NCBI RefSeq assembly: GCF_000320365.1
Contig: NZ_ANIN01000001.1
Span: 62,001 to 126,000 of the forward strand
Source: Moraxella macacae 0408225
GTDB lineage: Bacteria; Pseudomonadota; Gammaproteobacteria; Pseudomonadales; Moraxellaceae
Length of the DNA: 64,000 bases
Direction of reading: 5' to 3'
Shown here: positions 45,636-54,075 of the stretch, piece after piece
Position numbering within the stretch: position 1 is the stretch's first letter
Layout of the letters: every line of letters begins with the position of its first letter
Program-made: the position numbers and the translations under genes
The notes under the pieces: model-generated
The model's database searches: none
Told to the model about the DNA's origin: nothing
Seen by the model: the letters and a program-made list of their open reading frames with translations, nothing else

Positions 45636-46994
45636 ATGCAACCAATTTTTATCGACCAAATTGACCGTTTGTCTTTAAAAAGGACATCGTCAATTTCATT
45701 AACAACCTTAAATCTAAAACAACATCAATTTATTTTAACAACCAGCCAGATCGGTAACAATCGTCTAGCAAATACAACCAAACCTAAAAACACTTTTCAT
45801 AAATTTTTTAAAATCAAATCATGGCTAAAACTATTTGGCGTGTTAAGTTTTGTCTTGCCACTTGGTTATTTTATGACGTCCAATGCTGGGAGTTTGGATA
45901 AAGCCTTGTTTACACCCGTTCACTCTGAAACAAACGCAAGCATTAACAATGATTTAGAACAAATCATTGTTAATGACACGCTGACCGTTGCCACCTCAAA
46001 TGATAGCAGTCTGTATTTTGGTGAAGACGGTTATGAACATGGTTTTGGAGTAGATGTGATGCGTGGCTATACCGATAAACTTGGCGTTACCCTAAATACC
46101 ATCGTTGCAGCCAATGACAGCGATGCGTTAAATTTGGTAAAAACAGGACAAGCGGATGTAGCCTTAACCACAGCTTACCCGTCCAATTTTGACAAAATCA
46201 GCAAAACAGACACGCAAACAGCACAATTTAACCACATTCACTTAAGCTGTGGACAAGATTATTTATCCTCACATGGGCTAAACCAACAAATTAGCCTACA
46301 AGTGCCAAGCAGCAGTACAAAACTTAGCAAAAGTGCCAATGAGTTTTTGTGCGATAGCAATGTCATTAGCACCAATCAGCGTTTGGCAGAGTTTTATACG
46401 CAAAACGTGTTTGACAATGATTATAGCGAACAAAAGTTTGCCAAAGTTATGCAAACCAATTTACCAAATTACAAAACCGCTTTTCAAAACAATGCCAAAA
46501 AACACGATTTAGACTGGGAATTATTGGTTGCTATGGGTTATCAAGAATCACAACTTAATCCGCTTGCCATATCACCAACTGGGGTGCGTGGCTTGATGAT
46601 GTTAACCAATGATACCGCCGATGCAATGGGGGTTACTGACCGCATTAATCCAAATCAAAGCATTCATGGTGGTGCAAAATATTTTAACCAAATCCAACAA
46701 ATGTTTGGTGATATACCAGGAAGCGATCGCATTTGGTTTGCACTGGCATCGTATAATATGGGGCCACAAGCGGTAAAAAATATCCAAGCCAACCTTAACC
46801 AACAAGGTAAAAATGGCAACAGTTGGGCACAGGTATATCGCTATATGGCAGAACATCGCAACAGCAACCGCCGTTATGTGCAATGTATGCACTACGTTAC
46901 CAACATTCGTGGTTTTTTAGAAACGTTAAAATTGGGTAATCCAAACAGTGCTAATGACAGTTTTAATGATAACTTAATGGTAAAAGTGTCTTAG
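45636..46994 (+). CDS. mltF: MltF-like membrane-bound lytic transglycosylase
   Basis: MltF enzymes cleave peptidoglycan glycan strands to 1,6-anhydro products. The 452-residue protein has a 60-residue basic N-terminus, a membrane segment (about 63-82, WLKLFGVLSFVLPLGYFM), a substrate-binding-protein-like module (about 112-240) and a family 1 lytic transglycosylase (SLT) domain. The catalytic Glu is at about 304 (MGYQESQLNPLAISPTGVRGLMML), with GGAKYFNQI and ALASYNMGPQAV following. The binding module is shorter than in E. coli MltF (518 residues in total), and the N-terminal extension is not a normal signal peptide. The ATG at 45636 has TGGAG upstream. The gene is isolated by a long 5' spacer. 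Confidence 0.85.
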   Translation: MQPIFIDQIDRLSLKRTSSISLTTLNLKQHQFILTTSQIGNNRLANTTKPKNTFHKFFKIKSWLKLFGVLSFVLPLGYFMTSNAGSLDKALFTPVHSETNASINNDLEQIIVNDTLTVATSNDSSLYFGEDGYEHGFGVDVMRGYTDKLGVTLNTIVAANDSDALNLVKTGQADVALTTAYPSNFDKISKTDTQTAQFNHIHLSCGQDYLSSHGLNQQISLQVPSSSTKLSKSANEFLCDSNVISTNQRLAEFYTQNVFDNDYSEQKFAKVMQTNLPNYKTAFQNNAKKHDLDWELLVAMGYQESQLNPLAISPTGVRGLMMLTNDTADAMGVTDRINPNQSIHGGAKYFNQIQQMFGDIPGSDRIWFALASYNMGPQAVKNIQANLNQQGKNGNSWAQVYRYMAEHRNSNRRYVQCMHYVTNIRGFLETLKLGNPNSANDSFNDNLMVKVS

Positions 46995-47055
46995 CCGTTT
47001 TTTGGCTTTTATAGCAATAGCCTGATTGTTTTTGGGTGGTTGTTTGCCAAACAAT

Positions 47056-47092
47056 AAAACCAAGTTTGATAATAAGCCAATAGCTTGGTTTT
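47056..47092. terminator. Terminator between the MltF-like and methylase genes
   Basis: AAAACCAAG (47056-47064) pairs with CTTGGTTTT (47084-47092) around a 19-base loop, with T-run after. It lies between convergent genes and may serve both. Confidence 0.7.
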
Positions 47093-47105
47093 TTAGTTTG
47101 TATTG

Positions 47106-47879
47106 CTAGATGTATTGGTATAAATTATTGGCAAAATCTACATACTCTTTATTTTTTTCACAACCAATAAAATTTCTACCTAATTTTTTTGCGACAATTG
47201 CTGTTGTGCCAGAACCCATAAAACAATCCATGATTAAATCATTGGGATTAGAACTAGCCTTAATAATTCGTTCAATTAAATCATGCGGTTTTGGCGTAAT
47301 ATGATTTAATTTTACCACTTTACCATTTACTTTTGCTTTATGCCTTTGGCTGCTAAAATGCCATACTTCGCCACACAATCTGCCGTTTGCATTTGGAAAC
47401 CAACGCTTACCATTTTTAAGTATACCTTTTTCTTTGGCATGATTTATTCTTTCGGTGCTTTCATAAGGCACGCGAATATCATTAAAATTAAAAGTGTGAT
47501 TTTTGGATTTGGTGAAAAATAAGATTGTCTCCTGTCCTGTTGAATAGCGTCTTTTTGCCGCCCCCATACCGTCTCGTTTATCCCATGTTATCCAATTTTG
47601 AAAAATCATGCCTTGTGAAACAAGATATTGACATAAAAAAGCACTATTAAATGGCGTATTAAAAACATACAGCGAACCACTGGGTTTTAATTTAGCAATT
47701 GCTTTATCAAGCCATTGATAACTAAAATTTAAAAAACTTTCATGATTTTCAAAACTATCCCAATCTGCTTTATTCATATTATAAGGCGGATCAGCAATAA
47801 TCAAATCAATGCTATTGTTATCTAATTTTTCCAAAAAATCCATACAATCCATATGATGGATTTTATTGATTTTAAGCAT
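47106..47879 (-). CDS. DNA adenine-N6 methyltransferase, MboII-like, solitary
   Basis: The 257-residue protein is a beta-class amino-methyltransferase: the catalytic DPPY motif (30-33, IIADPPYNM) precedes the S-adenosylmethionine-binding FxGxG motif (about 220, DCFMGSGTTAIVAKKLGRNFIGCE). From memory it closely resembles M.MboIIA of Moraxella bovis (WDKRDGMGAAKRRYSTGQETILFF and GEVWHFSSQRHKAKVNGKVVKLNHITPKPHDLIERII stretches), which methylates GAAGA. The recognition sequence here is inferred only. No restriction gene and no second-strand methylase (the MboII system has two) are adjacent; neighbours are the MltF-like and ApaH-like genes. AGGA lies seven bases upstream of the ATG. Confidence 0.9.
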   Translation of the reverse strand: MLKINKIHHMDCMDFLEKLDNNSIDLIIADPPYNMNKADWDSFENHESFLNFSYQWLDKAIAKLKPSGSLYVFNTPFNSAFLCQYLVSQGMIFQNWITWDKRDGMGAAKRRYSTGQETILFFTKSKNHTFNFNDIRVPYESTERINHAKEKGILKNGKRWFPNANGRLCGEVWHFSSQRHKAKVNGKVVKLNHITPKPHDLIERIIKASSNPNDLIMDCFMGSGTTAIVAKKLGRNFIGCEKNKEYVDFANNLYQYI

Positions 47880-47924
47880 TTATCAATCCTATAGAAATGA
47901 GTTAGCAATTGATAATAAAAACCA

Positions 47925-48761
47925 TCAACCAAGATAGCCTTTACAATTTTGGCAAAAAGTTTGCTCATCACCGAGCCGATAAGCCATCAACGCCCCATTC
48001 CACACACAACCGGCATCCAAGGATCGCACCGTATCGGTTGCAACTTTGGCTTTTAGCCCCGCCCAATGTCCAAACAAAATTTTACGCTCTCTGGTTACCT
48101 GCCAATCAAACCATGCTCGATAGCCATTTGGCATTTTATCATCAAGGGTGGATTTAAAGCCAAACTCCAACGTACCGTCCTGTTGGCATAAACGCATACG
48201 GGTAAAATAATTGCAAATTTGACGCATCCGCTCATAACCCAGCAGATCTGGCGACCATTTTTCCTCATCATTACCATACAAATTTGGCAACAACCGATCC
48301 AAATGCCAAAGACTGCCTTGTAGTTGGTTTTGTAATTCATTGGCATAAAGTTTAGCCTGATCGATCGTCCAATTTGGCGGAATGCCAGCATGAACCAACA
48401 CGGTTTTGTCATCAGGAAAATGCAACAAAGGCTGAAAACGCAACCAGTTTAACAATTCATCACAATCATCTGCCTCAAAAATCGCCCAAGTTTTGTCTTT
48501 TTTCTTGATTTTTGACACACCGCGCCACACAGCAATTAAGTTGATATCATGATTGCCCAGTACAGTATCAGCGCAGCCTTGATCTGACAAGCGTTTCACC
48601 AAGCGTAACGCCGCCAACGAATCTTCACCGCGAGCCACGATATCCCCTGCAAACCATAGTTTGTCTTGTTCTTCATCAAATTCAATGCGTTTTAGTAATG
48701 CCAACAAATCAGTATAGCAGCCTTGAATATCACCGATGACATATTGATGACGAAAATACAT
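47925..48761 (-). CDS. apaH: Bis(5'-nucleosyl)-tetraphosphatase, symmetrical (ApaH)
   Basis: ApaH hydrolyses Ap4A to two ADP and can remove Np4 caps from RNA. The 278-residue metallophosphoesterase has GDIQGCYTDL (10-19), FAGDIVARGEDS, VLGNHDINL (69-72 core), LVHAGIPPNW, RAWFDWQ, ILFGHWAG and LDAGCVWNGAL, all in family order. No ksgA/apaG neighbour is present. It lies downstream of the PerM-type gene by 20 bases and may share its transcript. Confidence 0.95.
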   Translation of the reverse strand: MYFRHQYVIGDIQGCYTDLLALLKRIEFDEEQDKLWFAGDIVARGEDSLAALRLVKRLSDQGCADTVLGNHDINLIAVWRGVSKIKKKDKTWAIFEADDCDELLNWLRFQPLLHFPDDKTVLVHAGIPPNWTIDQAKLYANELQNQLQGSLWHLDRLLPNLYGNDEEKWSPDLLGYERMRQICNYFTRMRLCQQDGTLEFGFKSTLDDKMPNGYRAWFDWQVTRERKILFGHWAGLKAKVATDTVRSLDAGCVWNGALMAYRLGDEQTFCQNCKGYLG

Positions 48762-48780
48762 AAATCACCTGTTTTGATTT

Positions 48781-49956
48781 TTAAGAATCAGGATTGTTAG
48801 CAGAATTGTTGACAGGGTTGTTGGCAACATCATTGACAATTAGCACATGTTGTTGATGGCTTTTTGTATTATGGTTATTCTTATAATAATCGCTACGAAT
48901 ATACCATTGAAACACATGACGAGCAAATACATTTAACACCGCCGCCACAGGCAAAGCAATAAGCATGCCAGTAATTCCCATTAAACTTGCCCCTGCCAAA
49001 ACCGAAAAAATCACCCAAAGTGGCGATAGCCCAATTTTATCACCGAGCAATAACGGCTGTAAAATATAACCCTCTACCGCTTGTCCTACCATAAACGCCC
49101 CAACAATCATGCCAAATTTTACCCAATCAAGCCCAAACTGAAAAAACCCTGCAATAATCGCCGCCACAAATCCTATGATAAAACCCAAATACGGTACAAA
49201 ACTTGCAATTCCCGCCGCCATACCAATAATCAAGCCCACTTTTAACCCAATCAATTGTAGTTGCACCGCATACACAATTCCAAGCAACACCATAACCAAA
49301 AATTGTCCTTTGACAAAGGACATCAAAGCCTCATCGCTTTCTTTGGCAATTTGGCTAACTTTTTGCAAATACGGACGTGGCACTGCATTTTTCCAAAATC
49401 GCAAGCGTTCGTCCCAATTATACACAAAGTAAAAGGTTAAAATTGGAATTAACACCAACATACCAAATACATTGGCAATATTCATACCTTGTAAAAACAG
49501 TTTGTCAAACAACGATTTTGCATCGTTTGCACTGTAATGTTGTTGTGCGTATTCCAACAGGCCTGTTGACCAATATTTTAACGTAACGGTTGGCATTTTT
49601 ATCGAGAAATTTTGACGCACCCAACCGCGAGCTGTATTATTATACCAATCAATCATCGAGGGCACGGACAACCAAAACGACTGGGCTTGCTCCCAAACAA
49701 GCGGAATCAGCCACCAAAGAGCAACCAACACCCCAAAACCTACGCCAAAATACACAAGTAAAATCGCCAACCAACGGCGAATACGCAACATTTTATGTAA
49801 TTTTGTAACCATAGGGTTTAGCAAATACGCAAGCACAAATGCCACCAAAAACGGTACAATCACCATATTTAACCGATAAATGACGTACAAAAAAACACCC
49901 AACGTTGTTAAAACAAATAAACGGTAAAAAAAGGGGTCAAATTGACGTGATTGCAT
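48781..49956 (-). CDS. PerM-type AI-2E family membrane transporter
   Basis: The 391-residue protein has about eight membrane segments in the arrangement of the PerM/AI-2E exporter family. It has VPFLVAFVLAYLLNPMV, LLVYFGVGFGVLVALWWLIP, the central soluble region, MLVLIPILTFYFVYNWDE, and the family signature run GLIIGMAAGIASFVPYLGFIIGFVAAIIAGFFQFG and GQAVEGYILQPLLLGDKIGLSPLWVIFSVLAGASLMGITGMLIALPVAAVLNV. AAGGA precedes the ATG. It is divergent from purM, the same pairing found in Pseudomonas and relatives. Transport of AI-2 itself has not been shown for most members. Confidence 0.88.
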   Translation of the reverse strand: MQSRQFDPFFYRLFVLTTLGVFLYVIYRLNMVIVPFLVAFVLAYLLNPMVTKLHKMLRIRRWLAILLVYFGVGFGVLVALWWLIPLVWEQAQSFWLSVPSMIDWYNNTARGWVRQNFSIKMPTVTLKYWSTGLLEYAQQHYSANDAKSLFDKLFLQGMNIANVFGMLVLIPILTFYFVYNWDERLRFWKNAVPRPYLQKVSQIAKESDEALMSFVKGQFLVMVLLGIVYAVQLQLIGLKVGLIIGMAAGIASFVPYLGFIIGFVAAIIAGFFQFGLDWVKFGMIVGAFMVGQAVEGYILQPLLLGDKIGLSPLWVIFSVLAGASLMGITGMLIALPVAAVLNVFARHVFQWYIRSDYYKNNHNTKSHQQHVLIVNDVANNPVNNSANNPDS

Positions 49957-50130
49957 GCTAAAATTCCTTAAAGTTATAAGTCGGTTTATTGTAACGTTTT
50001 TTTTTAAAATAGCCAGTAGAAAAGCAACAAAGCAAACAATTTTTTTGTAAAATTTAACAACGTTTTGGCAAAATTTTGGGTATAATGTTGTTAATTTTTA
50101 TCCGTTATTTTTAAGCAATCGTTGTTCACA

Positions 50131-50162
50131 AATTATCAATCTTAAAAAATTATCAATCTTAA
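50131..50162. repeat. 15-bp repeat, period 17, upstream of purM
   Basis: AATTATCAATCTTAA occurs at 50131-50145 and 50148-50162, directly before the AGAGGA ribosome site of purM. Confidence 0.9.
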
Positions 50163-50183
50163 GAAAATTTATAGAGGATTATT

Positions 50184-51227
50184 ATGAGTTTAAACCAATC
50201 ATTAAGTTATAAAGATGCAGGCGTGGATATTGATGCAGGTGAAGAGCTTGTTTCTCGCATTAAATCTGTCGCCAAAGCTACTTTGCGTTCTGAAGTCATC
50301 GGTGGTTTGGGCGGATTTGGAGCGTTATGTCGCATTCCACAAGGCTATAAATCACCGCTGCTTGTATCTGGTACGGACGGTGTTGGCACAAAATTAAAAC
50401 TTGCTTTGGCATTAAACCAACACGATACCATCGGTCAAGATTTGGTTGCTATGTGTGTCAATGATTTATTGGTATGCGGTGCAGAGCCGTTATTTTTCTT
50501 AGATTATTATGCCACTGGCAAATTAGATGTAGATGTCGCCGAATCTGTGATTAAAGGCATAGGCGATGGTTGTAAACTTGCAAACTGTGCGTTAATTGGT
50601 GGTGAAACTGCAGAAATGCCCGGCGTTTATCACGATAATGACTATGATTTGGCGGGTTTTTGTGTGGGCGTGGTTGAAGAAACTGAAATCATCACAGGCA
50701 AAAACGTTGCCAAAGATGATATCTTAATCGGCATCGCATCAAGTGGTGTGCATTCTAATGGCTACTCACTTGTGCGTAAGATCATTGAAATATCAAACAC
50801 AGATCTAGCCTGTGAAACACTGGACAAAAAACCGCTAAAAGATCTGCTGCTCGCTCCAACCAAAATCTACGTCAAATCCATTCAAAACTTGCAAAAAACC
50901 CTTGGCAATGCCAACATTCATGCAATGGCACACATTACTGGCGGCGGTTTGACAGAAAATCTGCCACGCGTATTGCCAACCGAACTTGCCGCCCAAATTG
51001 AGCTAGCCTCTTGGCAATTTCCACCCATTTTTAAATGGCTGCAAGAAAAAGGCAATATCACACTTATGGAAATGGTACGCACCTTTAACTGTGGTGTGGG
51101 TTTTGTGGTTGTTGTGCCTTGTGAAAAAGCCGATGAGGCCATTAAACTGTTAAACAACAGTGGCGAAACCGCTTGGCAATTAGGCAAAATCATTGAAAGA
51201 AACGACACTGCTGTGGTTTATCAATAA
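50184..51227 (+). CDS. purM: Phosphoribosylformylglycinamidine cyclo-ligase (AIR synthetase)
   Basis: PurM forms aminoimidazole ribonucleotide with ATP. The 347-residue protein has [18 protein letters not shown], the glycine-rich [73 protein letters not shown] and [17 protein letters not shown], in standard order. TATAAT at 50081-50086 is a likely -10. purN follows after about 100 bases. Confidence 0.98.
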   Translation: MSLNQSLSYKDAGVDIDAGEELVSRIKSVAKATLRSEVIGGLGGFGALCRIPQGYKSPLLVSGTDGVGTKLKLALALNQHDTIGQDLVAMCVNDLLVCGAEPLFFLDYYATGKLDVDVAESVIKGIGDGCKLANCALIGGETAEMPGVYHDNDYDLAGFCVGVVEETEIITGKNVAKDDILIGIASSGVHSNGYSLVRKIIEISNTDLACETLDKKPLKDLLLAPTKIYVKSIQNLQKTLGNANIHAMAHITGGGLTENLPRVLPTELAAQIELASWQFPPIFKWLQEKGNITLMEMVRTFNCGVGFVVVVPCEKADEAIKLLNNSGETAWQLGKIIERNDTAVVYQ

Positions 51228-51263
51228 ATAAACCCAACCGTCTATAAATTTTTTTAACCTTGA

Positions 51264-51291
51264 TTGTTAATGTTAATTTGTTAATGTTAAT
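51264..51291. repeat. 14-bp tandem duplication between purM and purN
   Basis: TTGTTAATGTTAAT occurs at 51264-51277 and 51278-51291, with a third diverged copy (TGTTAACGTTAAC) after. The region is rich in GTTAAC-like palindromes. Confidence 0.9.
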
Positions 51292-51325
51292 TGTTAACGT
51301 TAACTTTATAACCGATTAAAAAATA

Positions 51326-51997
51326 ATGAACAAAAATCCCTTAAAAATCGCCGTACTTGTCTCTGGCAATGGCAGTAATTTACAAGTTTTGATTGATAAA
51401 CAATTAAACAAAACTTTAAATATTGACATTGTTGGTGTCATTAGCAATAAACCTTGTGCTTATGCACTCACGCGTGCCAAAACCGCCAATATCCCAACAG
51501 TCATTATTGACAAAGATAGCAATGGCAAAAAACACACGCGTGTTGGTTTTGAAACCCATGCACTCCAAATTTTGAAGCAGTGGCAACCTGATTTGGTAAT
51601 ATTAGCCGGTTTTATGAAAATCTTAACACCGCTATTTATTCATGGTGTAACCATTGATCTAAATATTGCCATGATAAATCTGCACCCATCGCTGTTGCCA
51701 ATGTATAAAGGCTTGGACACACATCGGCGCATCTTAAAATCAGGTGAAAACCATCACGGTTGCTCGGTGCATTTGGTAACCACAGAACTGGACTCAGGGC
51801 AAGTCATCGCCCAAGCGGTTACGCCGGTTATGCACAGCGAAAACCGCGATGCACTGCAGCAAAGAATTCATAAACTGGAACACCAACTATTGCCCATGGT
51901 GGTAAATTTATTTGCCGAACGGATTTTAATGTTTAACCAACAACAGTTAACCAACAAAATAGGCATAAATTTGCCCTTAAAATTGTTTTTTGACTAA
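51326..51997 (+). CDS. purN: Phosphoribosylglycinamide formyltransferase
   Basis: PurN transfers formyl from 10-formyl-tetrahydrofolate to GAR. The 223-residue protein has IAVLVSGNGSNLQVLID, VVGVISNKP style strand 2, FMKILTPLFI, and the catalytic Asn-His-Asp set in MINLHPSLLPMYKG and TTELDSGQVIAQA. The C-terminal 15-20 residues extend past the usual family end. It forms a purMN operon. Confidence 0.96.
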   Translation: MNKNPLKIAVLVSGNGSNLQVLIDKQLNKTLNIDIVGVISNKPCAYALTRAKTANIPTVIIDKDSNGKKHTRVGFETHALQILKQWQPDLVILAGFMKILTPLFIHGVTIDLNIAMINLHPSLLPMYKGLDTHRRILKSGENHHGCSVHLVTTELDSGQVIAQAVTPVMHSENRDALQQRIHKLEHQLLPMVVNLFAERILMFNQQQLTNKIGINLPLKLFFD

Positions 51998-52102
51998 GTT
52001 TATTTTGGTTACGTTTGGTTGCTTTTTCAGCTGCTGTCTAATCAAAATAAGCCAAAAGTTCATTAAAATTAGCCAAAAGATTAAAAAAAACGCCTTGACA
52101 TC

Positions 52103-52131
52103 TTGCAACTTATTGACAGAACACCTATAAT
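52103..52131 (+). promoter_or_regulatory. Likely promoter of rplM-rpsI
   Basis: TTGCAA (52103-52108) and TATAAT (52126-52131) are 17 bases apart. Two TTGACA hexamers (52095, 52113) flank the -35 but at poor spacing. Transcription would begin near 52138, just before the leader hairpin. Confidence 0.6.
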
Positions 52132-52144
52132 AACCGTTCTAATT

Positions 52145-52179
52145 TTGAGAGCCCTCGTTTCCCAGACATTCACTCTCAA
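52145..52179 (+). promoter_or_regulatory. Leader hairpin before rplM (possible r-protein autoregulation)
   Basis: TTGAGAG (52145-52151) pairs perfectly with CTCTCAA (52173-52179) around a 21-base loop rich in C and T, between the likely start of transcription and the rplM start codon at 52208. Confidence 0.5.
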
Positions 52180-52207
52180 CTATTAACTTACATTAAGGTT
52201 TTTAAAC

Positions 52208-52636
52208 ATGAAAACTATCAGTGCTAAACCACATGAAGTGACTCACGATTGGTATATCGTTGACGCTGAAGGTAAAACGCTTGGTCGCCTAGCGAGCGAA
52301 ATTGCATCTCGCTTACGTGGTAAGCATAAGCCCTCATACACACCACATGTTGATACAGGTGATTATATCGTTGTTATCAATGCTGACAAAATTGCCGTAA
52401 CTGGCAAAAAAGCCCAAGATAAAAAATATTATCGCCACACAGGCTATCCAGGTGGTATCAAAGAAACCAACTTTACCAAACTGCTTGCACACAAACCAGA
52501 AGACGTTTTGCACAAAGCTGTTAAAGGCATGTTACCAAAAGGTCCATTGGGTTACGCGATGATTAAAAAGTTAAAATTATACTCAGGTACTGAGCACCCT
52601 CATACCGCTCAACAACCTCAAGTATTAGACATCTAA
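52208..52636 (+). CDS. rplM: 50S ribosomal protein L13
   Basis: L13 is an early assembly protein of the 50S subunit. The 142-residue sequence ([70 protein letters not shown]) is complete and typical. It starts the rplM-rpsI operon. Confidence 0.99.
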   Translation: MKTISAKPHEVTHDWYIVDAEGKTLGRLASEIASRLRGKHKPSYTPHVDTGDYIVVINADKIAVTGKKAQDKKYYRHTGYPGGIKETNFTKLLAHKPEDVLHKAVKGMLPKGPLGYAMIKKLKLYSGTEHPHTAQQPQVLDI

Positions 52637-52646
52637 GGAGCAGCAC

Positions 52647-53033
52647 ATGGAACGCAACTACGGTACAGGTCGTCGTAAAACTTCAACAGCACGTGTGTTT
52701 TTATCAGCAGGTTCTGGTAAAATCGTTGTAAATGGCAAACCATTAGATGAATATTTTGGTCGCGAAACGTCTGTGATGGTCGTTCGCCAACCTTTACAAT
52801 TGCTTGATTCTGCGGATAAATATGATATCTATGTTACTGTAAAAGGTGGCGGTATCAATGGTCAAGCAGGTGCTATTCGCCACGGTATCACGCGTGCATT
52901 AATTGAATCTGACGAAACATTAAAGCCAGCATTAAAAGAATCTGGTTTTATAACTCGTGATGCTCGTGAAGTTGAACGTAAAAAATTGGGTCTGCGCAAA
53001 GCTCGCAAACGTCCACAATACTCAAAACGTTAA
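52647..53033 (+). CDS. rpsI: 30S ribosomal protein S9
   Basis: S9 reaches into the P site with its basic C-terminal tail. The 128-residue protein has [38 protein letters not shown] and ends [10 protein letters not shown], with the invariant final Lys-Arg that contacts tRNA. It follows rplM by 10 bases, with AAGGAG between. Confidence 0.99.
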   Translation: MERNYGTGRRKTSTARVFLSAGSGKIVVNGKPLDEYFGRETSVMVVRQPLQLLDSADKYDIYVTVKGGGINGQAGAIRHGITRALIESDETLKPALKESGFITRDAREVERKKLGLRKARKRPQYSKR

Positions 53034-53063
53034 TTTTAGATCCGTTTTGTATGGATTTTTTAC

Positions 53064-53096
53064 AAAAAAGCCCTTGTTTTTGCAAGGGCTTTTTTT
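53064..53096 (+). terminator. Rho-independent terminator of rplM-rpsI
   Basis: A 13-bp stem AAAAAAGCCCTTG (53064-53076) with CAAGGGCTTTTTT (53083-53095) and a 6-base loop, ending in a T-run, 31 bases after the rpsI stop. Confidence 0.92.
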
Positions 53097-53276
53097 ATTT
53101 TTCATTTTGCAATTTATTTTATGTAAAAAATAGCTTAAAATAAGCACAATTTGTAAAGTTTAGGTAAAGCAACAGTAGCATTTAATCGCTAAGTGTTTTA
53201 AAATAGCCGTATAAACATTGTGGTTTTAATTGATGTTTTTCATCTTTTTTGATTAATGTTGGCTTTTCATTATTTT

Positions 53277-53307
53277 GTTTTCATGATTTTGTGTTTTCAT
53301 GATTTTG
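53277..53307. repeat. 15-bp repeat, period 16, upstream of petA
   Basis: GTTTTCATGATTTTG occurs at 53277-53291 and 53293-53307; a third looser copy (GCTTTTCATTATTTTG) ends just before. Confidence 0.9.
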
Positions 53308-53487
53308 GATGCGTTAGCATTATTTTTGACTGGGTATTTACATCAATTTTAAATGGTCTTGACCTATCTTGCGATTGTTTCCAATTCCACAGCCAATTTA
53401 GTAGCCATTAGTGTCGCCATGTTCTGCGTATAATAGTGTAAGCTATTTTGCATAATGGTATGAAACATTAATTTGGAGGAAGTATTA

Positions 53488-54075
53488 ATGAGCCATGCTG
53501 AGGGCGTTGATTTAAAACGCCGTAGAGTATTAATCGCATCAACTGCCGCGATGGGGGCAGTGGGTGTTGCAGCGGTTGCAACACCGTTTGTTCGTTCTTG
53601 GTTTCCAAGTGCAAAAGCCGAAGCGGCCGGTGCACCGGTTACTCAAGATATTAGCCGTATTGATGACGGACAAATGGTGGTTGTGAAGTATCGCGGTAAG
53701 CCCATCTATATTGTCAAACGCACCAAAGAGATGATGGACGGGTTAACAAAAGTTGAAAGCAGTTTGGTCGATCCAAATTCTGAAAGCTCTTTGCAACCTG
53801 AGTATTGTAAAAACCAATCTCGCTCTAAAGACAATTCTGAAGTACTGGTTTGTGAAGGTGTGTGTACGCATTTGGGATGCGCTCCTACATTCCGCCCTGA
53901 AGTGGGCGCGGCTGATTTGGGCGGTAACAGTTGGTTTGGTGGTTTTTTCTGCCCATGTCATGGTTCAAAATATGATTTGGCGGGTCGTGTATTTACCAGC
54001 ATGCCTGCTCCGCGCAATTTGCCAATCCCCGAGTACAATTTAAGCGGTACGATTTTAACGGTAGGAGTGGCTTAA
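53488..54075 (+). CDS. petA: Cytochrome bc1 complex Rieske iron-sulfur subunit
   Basis: The Rieske protein carries electrons from ubiquinol to cytochrome c1. The 195-residue protein has a twin-arginine-type N-terminus with membrane anchor (LKRRRVLIASTAAMGAVGVAAVATPFV). Its cluster ligands are CTHLGC (126-131: Cys126, His128) and CPCHGS (155-160: Cys155, His158), with the disulfide Cys131-Cys157. GGAGGA precedes the ATG at 53488. First gene of petABC. Confidence 0.97.
   Translation: MSHAEGVDLKRRRVLIASTAAMGAVGVAAVATPFVRSWFPSAKAEAAGAPVTQDISRIDDGQMVVVKYRGKPIYIVKRTKEMMDGLTKVESSLVDPNSESSLQPEYCKNQSRSKDNSEVLVCEGVCTHLGCAPTFRPEVGAADLGGNSWFGGFFCPCHGSKYDLAGRVFTSMPAPRNLPIPEYNLSGTILTVGVA

Larger units (their letters stand above)
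53034..53487. other. 454-bp spacer between rpsI and petA
   Basis: It carries the rpsI terminator (53064-53096), a 15-bp duplication (53277-53307) and a likely petA -10 TATAAT at 53429-53434. No gene or known RNA element was recognised in the rest. Confidence 0.5.
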
